From: Haloferula luteola
Lineage (GTDB): Bacteria > Verrucomicrobiota > Verrucomicrobiia > Verrucomicrobiales > Akkermansiaceae
DNA: 64,000 nt
Reading direction: 5' to 3'
NCBI RefSeq assembly: GCF_014201715.1
Contig: NZ_JACHFD010000014.1
Span: 1 to 64,000, forward strand
Position 1 is the first letter of the stretch. Each line of letters opens with the position of its first letter. The notes under the pieces are model-generated. The model did not search any database. It was not told the DNA's origin and saw nothing but the letters and a program-made list of their open reading frames with translations. Of the stretch, positions 17,368-26,767 are shown piece by piece. The translations under genes were made by a program, and so were the position numbers.

Positions 17368-18078
17368 ATGAAGAACCTTGGATATCGAGCCTCCGGCAGG
17401 GGCTTTACCCTGATGGAAACGGTGATCGCCATTGGTGTGCTCGCCGTGCTTTTGACCGCCTTCCTTGCCGTTTTTGGCCCTGCAGCTCAGGGAATCCGGC
17501 GTGCGGTGAGCGTGCAGGATGCGGATCGCCTTGCCTACGCTTTGGAGAAAGAACTGGTGACCTTGCGCACGGGAAGTGGTGACAGCTACACGACGGGATT
17601 TGAGAAGGCCTACAACTGGATCAAGGAAAGCACGGAAGAGCCTCTCTTGATCTACCAATACAAGGGCAATCCGGAATCGATCCGCGATGATGGCACCATG
17701 GAGCCCTATACCGATCAGAATGGCACCGCAGGAGAAGACTTCATTGTCCAGCCTGTGGTTCGCCGCCGTGGGGATCCGGAAATGGAGGAGGAATTGCGGG
17801 CAATTGAAGGTCGTGTTTTCACCGCGAAGCTGACTCAGCTTGTTTTCAATGGAGAGAGTTGGGTCAAGGGAGAGGCCGGAGACATTGTCGACCCCACTCC
17901 TGACGACGGCGATGCTTCTTCGGGTTCGGGCGTCGAGTCCTATCCTGAGGCGGTGATTGCCTTTTCTGCCGAGTTCTATGCGGTGCCCAACAACTCGTAT
18001 GAGTACATTAGCTCCCGCTTGAACGTGGACAACCTCACCAACCCGATCTTCGTGCGGAACCTCGCGGTTCGCCGCTGA
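17368..18078 (+). CDS. Type IV pilin-like protein, second of three
   Basis: A 236-residue protein starting MKNLGYRASGRGFTLMETV, with prepilin motif GFTLMETVIAIGVLAVLL and Glu at +5. The globular part is rich in acidic and Asp/Gly segments (TPDDGDASSGSG). It starts 8 bases after the first pseudopilin stop, so the genes are co-transcribed. It looks like the B-type member of a Verru_Chthon cassette, but without a search this is family-level resemblance only. Confidence 0.8.
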   Translation: MKNLGYRASGRGFTLMETVIAIGVLAVLLTAFLAVFGPAAQGIRRAVSVQDADRLAYALEKELVTLRTGSGDSYTTGFEKAYNWIKESTEEPLLIYQYKGNPESIRDDGTMEPYTDQNGTAGEDFIVQPVVRRRGDPEMEEELRAIEGRVFTAKLTQLVFNGESWVKGEAGDIVDPTPDDGDASSGSGVESYPEAVIAFSAEFYAVPNNSYEYISSRLNVDNLTNPIFVRNLAVRR

Positions 18079-18100
18079 TTCCTCTAAGGCACTAAACGCC

Positions 18101-19042
18101 ATGAAAAACCTACCCAAACCCCTCCGCCGCGGTGGCTTCACCCTCATCGAATTGATGGTGGCGATGGGCATCACGGCTGTCATCGTCACTGTGTTGGTGA
18201 CCATCACGGGCGTCGCTACCGACACCTGGACTCGGAGTCGCTCGGAGATTCGTGCGGCTCGCCAAGCGAAGGTGATGCTCGATACCATGGCCAAAGATTT
18301 CGAATCTTTGGTCGCTCGCCGCGGTTCGAACGCCGAGTGGCTGTATGCAGGCGTGGAATCTGTTTCCGGGATGCCCAAGGTGACCCAGGGCGGTGGCAGC
18401 AGCGGCAGTGCTGCTGAGCTGACGTTCATGACGGCAGCTACCGATCGCTATGCGGGTCAGATTGGTGATGCCACCATGGACAAAGGTGGAGACGTATCCT
18501 GTGTTTCCTACCGTCTGCGCTTTGAGGACCCAATCAACGGCTCACAAGATCAAGAGGCGGCGACCTACGTTCTTTTTCGGAAGTTGGTGAATCCCGACGA
18601 GACGTTCGAGCAACTTCTCGGAGAGGAAGATTTGCAGTCGGCCTTTTCCGCGTTCGATTCAGACGTCGACCAGCAGCAAAACTTCGTTTGCGAGAATGTG
18701 CACCAGTTCACGGTGACGTTTCTCGTAGAGATTCCCCGCGGGCAGCAGGGAGCGGGCGTGGACTTGGGTTATGATACCGTAAGGTTGACGCTTTCACCGG
18801 GTTCCACTTCTTCAAACTTCCGCCTCGATGGCACGGGCATTGAGACCAACTTGTCGACCTCGGGTTACACCACGGAGGAGATTCAATCAGGCCGGCTTAC
18901 TGGTGTCGAAATCAGCATCTCGGTGCTCTCCGATGCTGCTCTCGTGCGCTTGAAAACGGGTGGGAACCGAGGCCTCAATTCCGACGATTACGCCCGGAAC
19001 GTGTATCACTATTCGCGTTTGGTCACGGTCCCGTCGATGTAA
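18101..19042 (+). CDS. Type IV pilin-like protein, third of three
   Basis: A 313-residue protein with prepilin motif GFTLIELMVAMGITAVIV (Glu at +5) after a basic leader. It is the largest of the three, similar to GspJ or cassette C-type members that cap pseudopilus tips. It begins 22 bases after the second pseudopilin and is followed after 28 bases by a strong terminator, so the three genes end one transcript. No secretion ATPase or secretin gene is nearby. Confidence 0.8.
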   Translation: MKNLPKPLRRGGFTLIELMVAMGITAVIVTVLVTITGVATDTWTRSRSEIRAARQAKVMLDTMAKDFESLVARRGSNAEWLYAGVESVSGMPKVTQGGGSSGSAAELTFMTAATDRYAGQIGDATMDKGGDVSCVSYRLRFEDPINGSQDQEAATYVLFRKLVNPDETFEQLLGEEDLQSAFSAFDSDVDQQQNFVCENVHQFTVTFLVEIPRGQQGAGVDLGYDTVRLTLSPGSTSSNFRLDGTGIETNLSTSGYTTEEIQSGRLTGVEISISVLSDAALVRLKTGGNRGLNSDDYARNVYHYSRLVTVPSM

Positions 19043-19070
19043 GACGGTCTTACGACTCTCAGACTTTCCG

Positions 19071-19102
19071 AGCTCGAAGGCCAGCGGCCTTCGAGCTTTT
19101 TT
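19071..19102 (+). terminator. Rho-independent terminator after pseudopilin operon
   Basis: A perfect 12-base stem (AGCTCGAAGGCC paired with GGCCTTCGAGCT) with a three-base loop is followed by a run of T. It lies 28 bases after the third pseudopilin stop. Confidence 0.92.
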
Positions 19103-19118
19103 AATGAGAACAGAGGGG

Positions 19119-20207
19119 TCAGGAACCACTGCCACGGAGGACTTCAATCGCTTCTTCGAGATCGGTCGGCGTGATTTGATCGGACACGAAGGCATCGCCG
19201 GCACGGCGAAGGAGGACAAACCGAATGCGACCGGTGTCGAACTTTTTGTCCTTGGAGAGCTTTTCCATGACGGTGGCGGTGGAAATCGACTCGGGTAAGG
19301 TAAGGGGAAGTTGGAAGCGTTCCAATAAGGCCAGAATCTTGCGGGAAACTTGGGGGGCAAGTTGCGCGTGCTTCTCGCTAAGGAATAGCGCCGCGCGAAT
19401 GCCGAGAGAAATGGCTTCACCATGAAGCATTTCGCCGTAGGGAACGGCCGCTTCGATGCCGTGGCCGATCGTATGTCCGAAGTTGAGGAGGGCTCGTGTC
19501 CCGGTGGTTTCTTTTTCGTCCTCGATGACGATGGCAGCTTTGATCGCGACATTGCGTGCGATGAGATCGGTGGGAACGTCCGGCGAGTGAGGGTCGATGT
19601 CCGCCAATTCGTCGAGCATGGCAGCATCTCGAATGGCTGCATGTTTGATGACTTCGGCAAAGCCTTCGCGGAATTCTCGACCCGGCAAGGTACGGAGCGT
19701 GTGAGGGTCGATGAGGACTCGAACCGGTTGGTGAAATGCCCCGACGAGGTTTTTGCCCTGTTTCAAATTGATGCCGGTCTTCCCCCCGACCGATGAATCG
19801 ACTTGGGCGACGATGGTGGTGGGGATCTGGATGAAGGGAATTCCGCGGAAGTAGGAAGCGGCGACGAATCCTGCGAGGTCTCCCACCACTCCGCCTCCAA
19901 GGGCGACGATGAACGAAGCCCGATCATGCCCAGCGGCTGCCATTTCTTCACAAAGCTGGGCGAAGCACGCAAAGGATTTGGAGGCTTCACCGGAGGGGAT
20001 GACGTGGCGACTGACCTGAAATCCGGCGGATTCGAGAGAGTCGTGGGTGGTGTCGGCATGAAAGGCGGCCACCTTCTCATCCGTGATCAACGCACACCGG
20101 GAGCGCAGACCAAGGCCTTGGATTAGAGTTCCACAGGAGGACAAGATGCCCGGTTCAACGAGGATGTCATACTCACGGCCGGGAAGTGGAACATGGGTGG
20201 TCGGCAT
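19119..20207 (-). CDS. aroB: 3-dehydroquinate synthase
   Basis: A 362-residue NAD-dependent shikimate-pathway enzyme. Recognisable blocks are ALGGGVVGDLAGFVAAS, the PTTIVAQVDSSVGGKTGIN segment, LPGREFREGFAEVIKHAAI, and the metal-binding NFGHTIGHGIEAA. Length and motif order are normal. It lies 43 bases after an exonuclease gene in the same direction and converges with the pseudopilin operon. No other aro genes are near. Confidence 0.97.
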   Translation of the reverse strand: MPTTHVPLPGREYDILVEPGILSSCGTLIQGLGLRSRCALITDEKVAAFHADTTHDSLESAGFQVSRHVIPSGEASKSFACFAQLCEEMAAAGHDRASFIVALGGGVVGDLAGFVAASYFRGIPFIQIPTTIVAQVDSSVGGKTGINLKQGKNLVGAFHQPVRVLIDPHTLRTLPGREFREGFAEVIKHAAIRDAAMLDELADIDPHSPDVPTDLIARNVAIKAAIVIEDEKETTGTRALLNFGHTIGHGIEAAVPYGEMLHGEAISLGIRAALFLSEKHAQLAPQVSRKILALLERFQLPLTLPESISTATVMEKLSKDKKFDTGRIRFVLLRRAGDAFVSDQITPTDLEEAIEVLRGSGS

Positions 20208-20250
20208 GCCGGGAAGACAGCAAAAGCCGGGTGGGGCAGGCGAGGGAAAA

Positions 20251-20901
20251 TCACGACCTGCGGTGCGCGGACCAACGAGTCAGATTGGGGTGAAGGAGGA
20301 TTTCGAGGTCGCGATCGGCCAGTTCATGACGGGTCAGGAGGTGTTCGAGCAGGACCAATGATGCGGTGGCGTCAAACAAGGCGTCGTGCCACTGGCGATC
20401 CGGTTGAAAGCGGGAGACGGTTTCCGAGAGTCCGAGAGTTTCGCACAGATCGGACAAGGCGTGGGATGGAAGCTCCGGGAAAGCGGCTCGGGTGAGGAGG
20501 AGGGTATCGATCCAGGGTCCGAAGGAGTGTCCCGGAAAGGCTCGGAGAAAGCGTTTCTCGGTTCCCATGCCGTGAGCCACGACAATGGCCCCATGGAGGG
20601 CGGCGCGCAGGGTGGGCCAAAGTTCCTGGAGAGAAGGGGCTCCGAGGAGGTCTTCGTCGCGAATTCCATGCACTTTTCGGGCTGACCAGGTGATCGGACG
20701 ATCGGTGCGCAAATAGGAATGGTAGGGGGAGTGGTGCCCGGTTTCCATGGACCAACACGCCAAGCCAACTTGGACCGGGGCGTCCGTTTTTCCGCGGGCA
20801 GAGCCGGCGGATTCGAAGTCGATAGCGGTGAAATCGAGATGACGGATCTTTGAGGAGAGCGGCACGGACTTCAGACAAGCGCGGCAACAAATTTCCTGCA
20901 A
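20251..20901 (-). CDS. DnaQ-like 3'-5' exonuclease
   Basis: A protein of up to 216 residues with the RNase H-like exonuclease fold: Exo I Asp28 and Glu30 (AIDFESAG), the VHGI segment, Exo II-like ALHGAIVVAHG, and Exo III-type WHDALFDA with the general-base His and metal Asp. It resembles the DnaQ epsilon or PolC-exonuclease group rather than RNase T. The 5' end is uncertain: TTG at 20901 or GTG at 20865. It is divergent from the membrane protein gene with little space between. Confidence 0.85.
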   Translation of the reverse strand: MQEICCRACLKSVPLSSKIRHLDFTAIDFESAGSARGKTDAPVQVGLACWSMETGHHSPYHSYLRTDRPITWSARKVHGIRDEDLLGAPSLQELWPTLRAALHGAIVVAHGMGTEKRFLRAFPGHSFGPWIDTLLLTRAAFPELPSHALSDLCETLGLSETVSRFQPDRQWHDALFDATASLVLLEHLLTRHELADRDLEILLHPNLTRWSAHRRS

Positions 20902-20967
20902 ACCTGATTCGGGGTCATGAGCTCGGGCTTGCCATCCTGCAAGGAGGCGCGAAGGTGGCGGGGTCTG

Positions 20968-21879
20968 ATGTCGAACGTGCGCACCCCGTGGTGGTTATGG
21001 CCAAGCCTTTTGAGTCTCGACGCGCCTTTGGTGGCGCTGGCATGGTTGTACATGTTTGCGAGTGCCTGGCAGGTGAATTTCCTGCCTTGGCCATCGTATG
21101 CGGTTTTGGGGCTGGCGGTGTGGATGGTGTATGTGGTGGATCGATTGTTGGATGGGCGTCTTTCCATGGCGGACGATCCCTTGCTGGGGCGTCAGCATGA
21201 GTTTCACGCGCGGCACCGCAATAAGTTCAAACTCGGGCTTTTGGTGGCGTTGGCTCTTGAGCTTTGGTTGTTGGTTCACGAGGTCACCGGGGCGATTTTT
21301 TCGCCCTATGGGATGTTGGGTTTCAATTACCTGACTCCGGGATTGGGACTGGTGGTGGTGTTTTTCGTTTTGGTGGTGAATTCCAGTGGCAGCAGGGAGA
21401 TTCCCTTCTTCCGGAATTTCGTCGCGGGCGCTGCCTTTGGTTACGGAACGGCGATGATGGCGCACATCTATGTGCCGTCCCAAGAGGTGTTCTCGCTGTT
21501 GGTGTCGCGTGAGATGATCGGGTTCAGTGTGTTGTGTGCGGTGAACATCACGGCCATCCATCTTTGGGAGCGCTCCCGGTTGTCGGTGGATCCGGATGAA
21601 AAAGCGGCGATGGAGGGTTTTCTGACGATCTTGCTGACGGTGGTGGCGGCGAGTTCGGTGGTGTTTGCCTATCTCGATAATCCGAATCTTTTTTCCGGTG
21701 GGCTGGATGGGGGCTCCTACCGAGCGCGACCTTTTTTCTATGCGATCCTGATCAGTTGTTCGTTGCTTTTGGCGATCAACCGCAGTCGGCGGCGTTTTTC
21801 TTTGGCGGCGCTGCGCACGATGGCGGACTTTGCAATGATCGTGCCCTTGCCGCTTTTCCTCATCCTTTCGAGGGATTGA
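20968..21879 (+). CDS. Polytopic membrane protein, possibly UbiA-prenyltransferase-like
   Basis: A protein of about 303 residues with roughly eight hydrophobic segments. The segment VYVVDRLLDGR after helix 2 resembles the aspartate-rich first motif of UbiA-type prenyltransferases, but a clear second DxxxD motif is not obvious, so function is uncertain. ATG 20917 would add 17 residues of poorer membrane-protein character and sits 16 bases from the divergent exonuclease start. The adenylate kinase gene follows. Confidence 0.65.
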   Translation: MSNVRTPWWLWPSLLSLDAPLVALAWLYMFASAWQVNFLPWPSYAVLGLAVWMVYVVDRLLDGRLSMADDPLLGRQHEFHARHRNKFKLGLLVALALELWLLVHEVTGAIFSPYGMLGFNYLTPGLGLVVVFFVLVVNSSGSREIPFFRNFVAGAAFGYGTAMMAHIYVPSQEVFSLLVSREMIGFSVLCAVNITAIHLWERSRLSVDPDEKAAMEGFLTILLTVVAASSVVFAYLDNPNLFSGGLDGGSYRARPFFYAILISCSLLLAINRSRRRFSLAALRTMADFAMIVPLPLFLILSRD

Positions 21880-21926
21880 TCAACGCTTGCCCGCATCCGG
21901 CGGGGTTTCTAGGTTGGCGGTTCTTC

Positions 21927-22559
21927 ATGACCGCCACTTTTGTCGAACGCCGTCCTGCCTTTCTCTTCTTGGGTGCTCCAGGCTCTGGAAAAGGAACCCA
22001 GGGGAAGATCCTCGGATCGATTCCCCGTTTCTTCCACTGCGCCTGTGGTGATATTTTTCGTTCGCTCGATACTCGTACGGAATTGGGTCAGAAGTTCGTG
22101 GCCTATTCGAGCCGGGGAGAACTGGTTCCCGATGAATTGACGATCCAATTGTGGAAAGCGCAGGTCGACAATTGGGCGGAGAGCCACGTTTATAAGCCTG
22201 ATATCGATTTCCTGGTGCTCGACGGCATTCCACGAAATGTCGCTCAAGCTCGAATGATCGACGATTTTCTGGAGGTGCACCAGGTGTTCCATTTGTCGTG
22301 TCCCAACCGAGCTGAATTGGCGCGGCGGATGCGCAAACGGGCCCTCAAAGACAATCGTTTGGACGATGCTTCGGAGTCCGTCATCCAGAATCGCATTTCG
22401 ACCTATGAGGCGGAGACGAAGCCGATTTTGGATCACTATGGGCCGGGATTGGTGACGGAAATCGATGCGACCCGGCAACCGGTGGAAGTGGTGGCTGCGA
22501 TACTTTCGACCATCATCCATCTTCCGTTCTACAAGACATTCACTCGACTCGGTGTTTGA
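21927..22559 (+). CDS. adk: Adenylate kinase (short-LID form)
   Basis: A 210-residue nucleoside monophosphate kinase converting AMP and ATP to two ADP. Seen: P-loop GAPGSGKGTQ, AMP-binding FHCACGDIFRS, and FLVLDGIPRNVAQA. Where long adenylate kinases carry a 30-residue LID insertion there is only a short stretch (RKRALKDNRLDD), so it is a short-form enzyme with no zinc cysteines. The open frame extends upstream to 21756 but lacks family sequence there. Its stop abuts the fmt start. Confidence 0.88.
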   Translation: MTATFVERRPAFLFLGAPGSGKGTQGKILGSIPRFFHCACGDIFRSLDTRTELGQKFVAYSSRGELVPDELTIQLWKAQVDNWAESHVYKPDIDFLVLDGIPRNVAQARMIDDFLEVHQVFHLSCPNRAELARRMRKRALKDNRLDDASESVIQNRISTYEAETKPILDHYGPGLVTEIDATRQPVEVVAAILSTIIHLPFYKTFTRLGV

Positions 22560-23498
22560 ATGAAGAAGCCGCGCATTGTTTTCATGGGCACGGGGGAAAT
22601 TGCCCTGCCTGCTTTTCGTTGGTTGCTCGATTCGGCGACACCACCGGTGGCTCTCGTCACGCAACCGGATCGGCCAGCAGGGCGGCGCCGTGAGCTCAAG
22701 CCCTCCGAGCTCAAAGGGCTCGCTATGCAGGCGGAAGTTCCGGTCTTGCAGCCGGAGAAGGTGAGGGATGTTCGATTTCTCGACGAACTTGCCCAAATCG
22801 CGCCCGATTTGGTCGTGGTGATGGCCTATGGGCAGATTCTGCCGCAGCGGTTGATCGACTTGCCACCGCTCGGGTGCGTCAACCTCCATGCCTCGCTCCT
22901 GCCCAAGTATCGGGGAGCTGCGTGCATTCAGGCGGCGTTGGACGCTGGCGATGCGGAAACCGGAATCACCTTGATGCATGTGGTGAAGGCTCTCGATGCC
23001 GGAGATGTGATCCTCTCTCACTCCATTCCGATCTCTTCCACGGATACCGGTGGGACCCTCCACGATCGCTTGGCAGAAGTGGCTCGAGAGGTGCTTGCCG
23101 ATGGATTGCCTGGGTTGTTGGAAGGGACTGCGCCGCGGACGCCCCAAGAGGAATTGGGGGAAGCCAGCCACGTTCCCAAATTGGATCGTGAAGACGGGAG
23201 GTTGGATTGGCGGAATTCGGCTGAGCGATTGCAGCGCCGAATTCGGGCTTATCATCCGTGGCCAGGATGTTGGTGCGAATTGCCTGGTGGAAAGCGCCTC
23301 AAGATCGTGTCCGCGAGCGAGAGTTGCGAAGAAAGGGGTGAACCTGGACAACTTTTCGAGAACTCGGAGGGGCCCGTGGTCACGTGCGGAGAGGGGGCAT
23401 TGCAGTTGGGCGAAGTTCAGGCGGAAGGCTCCCGATCGATGTCAGCGGCGGATTGGTGGCGGGGCTTTCGTGGACATCCCCCCGAACGACTTCATTGA
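22560..23498 (+). CDS. fmt: Methionyl-tRNA formyltransferase
   Basis: A 312-residue enzyme formylating initiator Met-tRNA. N-terminal domain blocks: IVFMGTGEIALPAFRWLL, VTQPDRPAGRRREL, the catalytic Asn-His region GCVNLHASLLPKYRGAA and KALDAGDVI; the C-terminal domain has AYHPWPGCWCEL. It starts in the base following the adk stop (TGA-ATG), so the two are coupled. No def gene is adjacent. Length is normal. Confidence 0.96.
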   Translation: MKKPRIVFMGTGEIALPAFRWLLDSATPPVALVTQPDRPAGRRRELKPSELKGLAMQAEVPVLQPEKVRDVRFLDELAQIAPDLVVVMAYGQILPQRLIDLPPLGCVNLHASLLPKYRGAACIQAALDAGDAETGITLMHVVKALDAGDVILSHSIPISSTDTGGTLHDRLAEVAREVLADGLPGLLEGTAPRTPQEELGEASHVPKLDREDGRLDWRNSAERLQRRIRAYHPWPGCWCELPGGKRLKIVSASESCEERGEPGQLFENSEGPVVTCGEGALQLGEVQAEGSRSMSAADWWRGFRGHPPERLH

Positions 23499-23529
23499 TC
23501 CCCGAGTTCCTGCGTGGCAGGATTTTGTC

Positions 23530-24069
23530 ATGAAAGTGCCGATACTATGGCTGGCTTTTGCCGGTTGGATTCATGCCACGACACTCACCGTGGTTCCTGT
23601 CTACGAGCCATTGAGTTTGCGGGCCACGGATGTCGATGATCTGCTGGATGAATCCGAGGAAGCCCTTCAGGCCACGGTGATGGCGCGACCGATGGCTTTG
23701 AGTGGGGCATTTCCCGAAACCATGGTGGAGGCGGTAGCGACTCCTCATCGTTTCCCCACCAATGATCCGGAGTATGTGATCGAAGAGGTCAACCTCCTGG
23801 TGATTTGCCGGGTGAGCCTTTCCGCATGGGTCAAGGAGGATGGCCTGCATGTCATCATGGATTTGTCGAAGTTGAGCATTCCGGACGAGGTGGATCTCAC
23901 CGCACGGCAGTTGGTGAGGTTGGGATTGTTGGCGGTTAGGCGCACCTTGGAGGAATATCAGCGTCCCCAAGCGGAGGAGCTTCGGGTGTTTCTCTCGATT
24001 GACGGGACCACTTTGGAAACCGAATCTCTGAAGGAGCTAGGAACGGAGTATGTGTTGAAAGGGGCATGA
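23530..24069 (+). CDS. Secreted hypothetical protein
   Basis: A 179-residue protein with an N-terminal signal peptide (MKVPILWLAFAGWIHATT) and a mixed alpha/beta body containing an acidic patch DVDDLLDESEEA. No recognisable motif. It follows fmt by 31 bases in the same direction and probably shares its transcript. A longer open frame from 23050 overlaps fmt and is not credible. Function unknown. Confidence 0.65.
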   Translation: MKVPILWLAFAGWIHATTLTVVPVYEPLSLRATDVDDLLDESEEALQATVMARPMALSGAFPETMVEAVATPHRFPTNDPEYVIEEVNLLVICRVSLSAWVKEDGLHVIMDLSKLSIPDEVDLTARQLVRLGLLAVRRTLEEYQRPQAEELRVFLSIDGTTLETESLKELGTEYVLKGA

Positions 24070-24278
24070 GGGTAGAAGCCCACGGCCCCGAGGAAATGCG
24101 AGGGCGTCCGCAGACCGAAAGAGCGAAAAGTATGACCCGGCGGGATGTGAGGCAATGTCAGGTCGATCAAGGAGTGGGGAAGGATGGATGAGTGATTTGG
24201 CTGAATGCCGCGGGGTCGGGAGGGGGATTTGCCCTTTCATTCGCTCCTAGCAGCTGTTTGGATGCGGCCAGCGCCTGC

Positions 24279-25013
24279 ATGAGCTCCTCAACCACCGAAT
24301 CCCGTCGTCGTGTCGTCCTGAAGTTAAGTGGTGAAGCCCTCCGTGAACGGGGAAGCACCGATAATATTTCTCCGGAAATTGTCGACCGGATGGCGACGGA
24401 GGTGAAGGAGGCGGTGAGTTCTGGGAATCTGGAACTGGGAATCGTGGTCGGAGGTGGAAACTTTTGGCGAGGTGCTGCTGCCAGCGCCCGCGGCATGGAC
24501 CGGGCGACCGCGGATTACGTGGGCATGCTTGCGACCGTGATGAACGCGCTCGCTCTGCAAGGGGCTCTGGAGGATAAGGGAGTGACCTGTGTGGTCCAAT
24601 CCGCGATCGAAATGAAGAACGTTGCAGAGACGTTCATTCGGCGGAAGGCGGATCGTCACTTGAGCGAAGGCCGGGTGGTGATCTTCGCCGCTGGAACCGG
24701 GAGCCCATTCTTTTCGACGGATACGACGGCCGCCTTGCGAGCCAGCGAAATGAGCGCGGATGTGGTGCTGAAGGCAACCATGGTCGACGGCGTTTATGAT
24801 TCGGATCCGAAGAAGAATCCGGACGCCAAGCGCTACGATCGGGTTTCCTACAAAGAGTGCCTCAGCAAACAGCTGAAGGTGATGGACGCGACGGCATTCA
24901 GTCTTTGCATGGACAATCACATTCCGATCGTGGTGTTTGATTTGGCCCCTGTCGGCAATGTCCGCCGGGCCTTGGTGGGCGAAGACATCGGCACGGTCGT
25001 GGATGCGGGTTGA
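24279..25013 (+). CDS. pyrH: Uridylate kinase
   Basis: A 244-residue UMP kinase of the amino-acid-kinase fold. Seen: [40 protein letters not shown], the ATP-site [14 protein letters not shown], and [17 protein letters not shown]. It starts at ATG 24279; upstream in-frame sequence to 24192 is not family-like. frr follows, an order widely conserved (often tsf-pyrH-frr), though tsf is not here. The 209 bases between the secreted protein gene and pyrH show no gene. Confidence 0.97.
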   Translation: MSSSTTESRRRVVLKLSGEALRERGSTDNISPEIVDRMATEVKEAVSSGNLELGIVVGGGNFWRGAAASARGMDRATADYVGMLATVMNALALQGALEDKGVTCVVQSAIEMKNVAETFIRRKADRHLSEGRVVIFAAGTGSPFFSTDTTAALRASEMSADVVLKATMVDGVYDSDPKKNPDAKRYDRVSYKECLSKQLKVMDATAFSLCMDNHIPIVVFDLAPVGNVRRALVGEDIGTVVDAG

Positions 25014-25045
25014 CCCGCCGGGAAGAGCCCCCCATTTTCACCGCC

Positions 25046-25612
25046 ATGGACCCGGAGGAATCTTTGCTCGAGACGGAAGAGGCAATGCACAATGCGCTGG
25101 AGCATCTGGCGCATGAATTTGCAACGGTGCGCACCGGGAAGGCTTCCCCAGCACTGATCGAAAACCTCGATGTTTTTGTGCGTAGCTACGGCAGCAACAT
25201 GAAGCTGAAGCAGCTGGCGGTGATCAGTTCACCGGAGCCGCGAATGCTGAATGTTTCGCCCTTCGATCCTTCCACCACTCCAGAGATCGAACGTGCGATT
25301 CGCGAGTCGAAGCTGGGATTGAATCCGGCGGCGGCGGAACGCTCGATTCGCGTGCCGATTCCTGAGCTTTCAGAAGAGCGCCGCCGCGAGATGGTGAAAT
25401 TGGTCAAACAGCTGGGAGAGGAAGCCAAGGTGCGCATTCGAGGCATCCGGAAGGATGGCATGGATGCTGCCAAAAAAATGAAGGCTGACAATTCTCTGAC
25501 TGAGGATGGCCAGAAGGATCACGAGGCAGAGGTGCAGAAGCTGACCGATAGCCACGTCAAGAAAGTGGAGGAGCTGGTGACCGCCAAGGAGGCCGATGTG
25601 ATGAAGGTCTGA
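25046..25612 (+). CDS. frr: Ribosome recycling factor
   Basis: A 188-residue protein that splits the post-termination ribosome with EF-G. Typical blocks: EHLAHEFATVRTGKASPALI, PEPRMLNVSPFDPS, IPELSEERRREMVKLVK and VRIRGIRKDGMDAAKK. ATG 25046 gives a normal-length protein. A TTG at 25010 overlapping the pyrH stop would add 12 residues without family similarity. Confidence 0.96.
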   Translation: MDPEESLLETEEAMHNALEHLAHEFATVRTGKASPALIENLDVFVRSYGSNMKLKQLAVISSPEPRMLNVSPFDPSTTPEIERAIRESKLGLNPAAAERSIRVPIPELSEERRREMVKLVKQLGEEAKVRIRGIRKDGMDAAKKMKADNSLTEDGQKDHEAEVQKLTDSHVKKVEELVTAKEADVMKV

Positions 25613-25639
25613 GGCGAGTCTCCTCTATCCGAGATTTTT

Positions 25640-25671
25640 ACCGGCCTGCACCTTTTGGGGTGTGGGCCGGT
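25640..25671 (+). terminator. Hairpin between convergent frr and nagZ-like genes
   Basis: ACCGGCC and GGCCGGT close a stem with further pairing of GCACC with GGTGT around a T/G loop. There is no T-run after it on either strand, so if it terminates it does so weakly or with a protein factor. Confidence 0.45.
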
Positions 25672-25688
25672 CTGCGGATGGGGTGAGA

Positions 25689-26759
25689 CTAGTAGGTGGT
25701 GACGGGGGATTCGCCTTTCAGGTCCGTGAGGGTCGGGACCTGAGCGCGGATGTCGGCGAGGGCAGAGCAGGTCTTTTCCCAGGCTTCGTCCTTCCAAGTG
25801 AGAGGTGAGGTAAGGCCTTTGCGGAAGCGATGCAGTCGCTTTTCCGATTCGGCGAGAAGGTCCGGCGAAAGCTGGGCGACTCGCGCTGCTGCATCACGGA
25901 CGCGGCCGATGCGATGGCAGATGAGGGCCAAGTCATTGCCCGCTTCAAGAGCGGCAGTGACATCGGTATTGTCCGGAAAACGGTCGGCGATGGCTCCCAT
26001 GTCCAAGTCGTCAGTGAGGACGAGGTGGTGATCGAAGCCCAGCTGACCGCGGAGGAACCCTTGGATCAGGGTGGGAGACAGGGAAGACGGGAGTTCGGGA
26101 TCCACTCGGGGAAACAACACGTGCGCGAGCATAATCGAGTCGAGCTCGGGCATGAGGGCGGTGTAGGGAAGGACGTCCTCCTTCAAGAAGTCCTCGATGG
26201 TGGCTTCGGATCGCGGAAGATCGAAGTGAGGGTCACTGGTGGCCCGACCGCAAGCGGGGAAATGTTTGGCGCAGGACTTCAGACCCCGTTTTCTTAGCCA
26301 CCGATTCCATTGTCCGGCGTGGTCGATGACTCGTTGGGGGTCACGGCCCCAACACCGGGAGCTGAGCGAGTTGTTGGCCTCGGGGTGATGATCGAGGTCG
26401 AGAACGGGTGCGAAGTTCCAATTGATGCCCATCAAGCGGAGCAAATCGGCGGTATGGGCTGCCGCATTGGCGATGGCAGCCGGACGTTCCGGAGATTCAA
26501 AGGCAGCGAACTCTGCCGCAGACGGCGGTGCCGGTGCGAACGCTGCGGTGCGAGTGACATGGCCCCCTTCTTGATCGATCGCGATCAGAGGCGGATCGGG
26601 ATGAAGGGAACGAAGATGATCGGTCAGCTCGCGGGCCTGAACAGGGCTCTCGAGATTCCGAGAGAAAAGGATGTAGCCAGCCGGTTGGAGGTCGGTGAAG
26701 AGCGAGATCTCTTCGTTGTTCAGGGTGGTCGACGCAATGCCGAGAATGAAAGGGGTCAT
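25689..26759 (-). CDS. nagZ: Glycoside hydrolase family 3 beta-N-acetylhexosaminidase (NagZ-like)
   Basis: A 356-residue enzyme expected to remove N-acetylglucosamine from muropeptides in wall recycling. Seen: AGYILFSRNLESP, LIAIDQEGGHVTR, NFAPVLDLDHHP, the KHFPACGRATSDPHFDLP segment carrying the His of the NagZ-specific acid/base loop, and the nucleophile Asp in LVLTDDLDMGAI. The loop differs from the usual KHFPGHGDTxxDSH wording but keeps Asp-x-His. No signal peptide, so cytoplasmic as in Gram-negative NagZ. It converges with frr. Confidence 0.88.
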   Translation of the reverse strand: MTPFILGIASTTLNNEEISLFTDLQPAGYILFSRNLESPVQARELTDHLRSLHPDPPLIAIDQEGGHVTRTAAFAPAPPSAAEFAAFESPERPAAIANAAAHTADLLRLMGINWNFAPVLDLDHHPEANNSLSSRCWGRDPQRVIDHAGQWNRWLRKRGLKSCAKHFPACGRATSDPHFDLPRSEATIEDFLKEDVLPYTALMPELDSIMLAHVLFPRVDPELPSSLSPTLIQGFLRGQLGFDHHLVLTDDLDMGAIADRFPDNTDVTAALEAGNDLALICHRIGRVRDAAARVAQLSPDLLAESEKRLHRFRKGLTSPLTWKDEAWEKTCSALADIRAQVPTLTDLKGESPVTTY

Positions 26760-26767
26760 GAAGGGCC

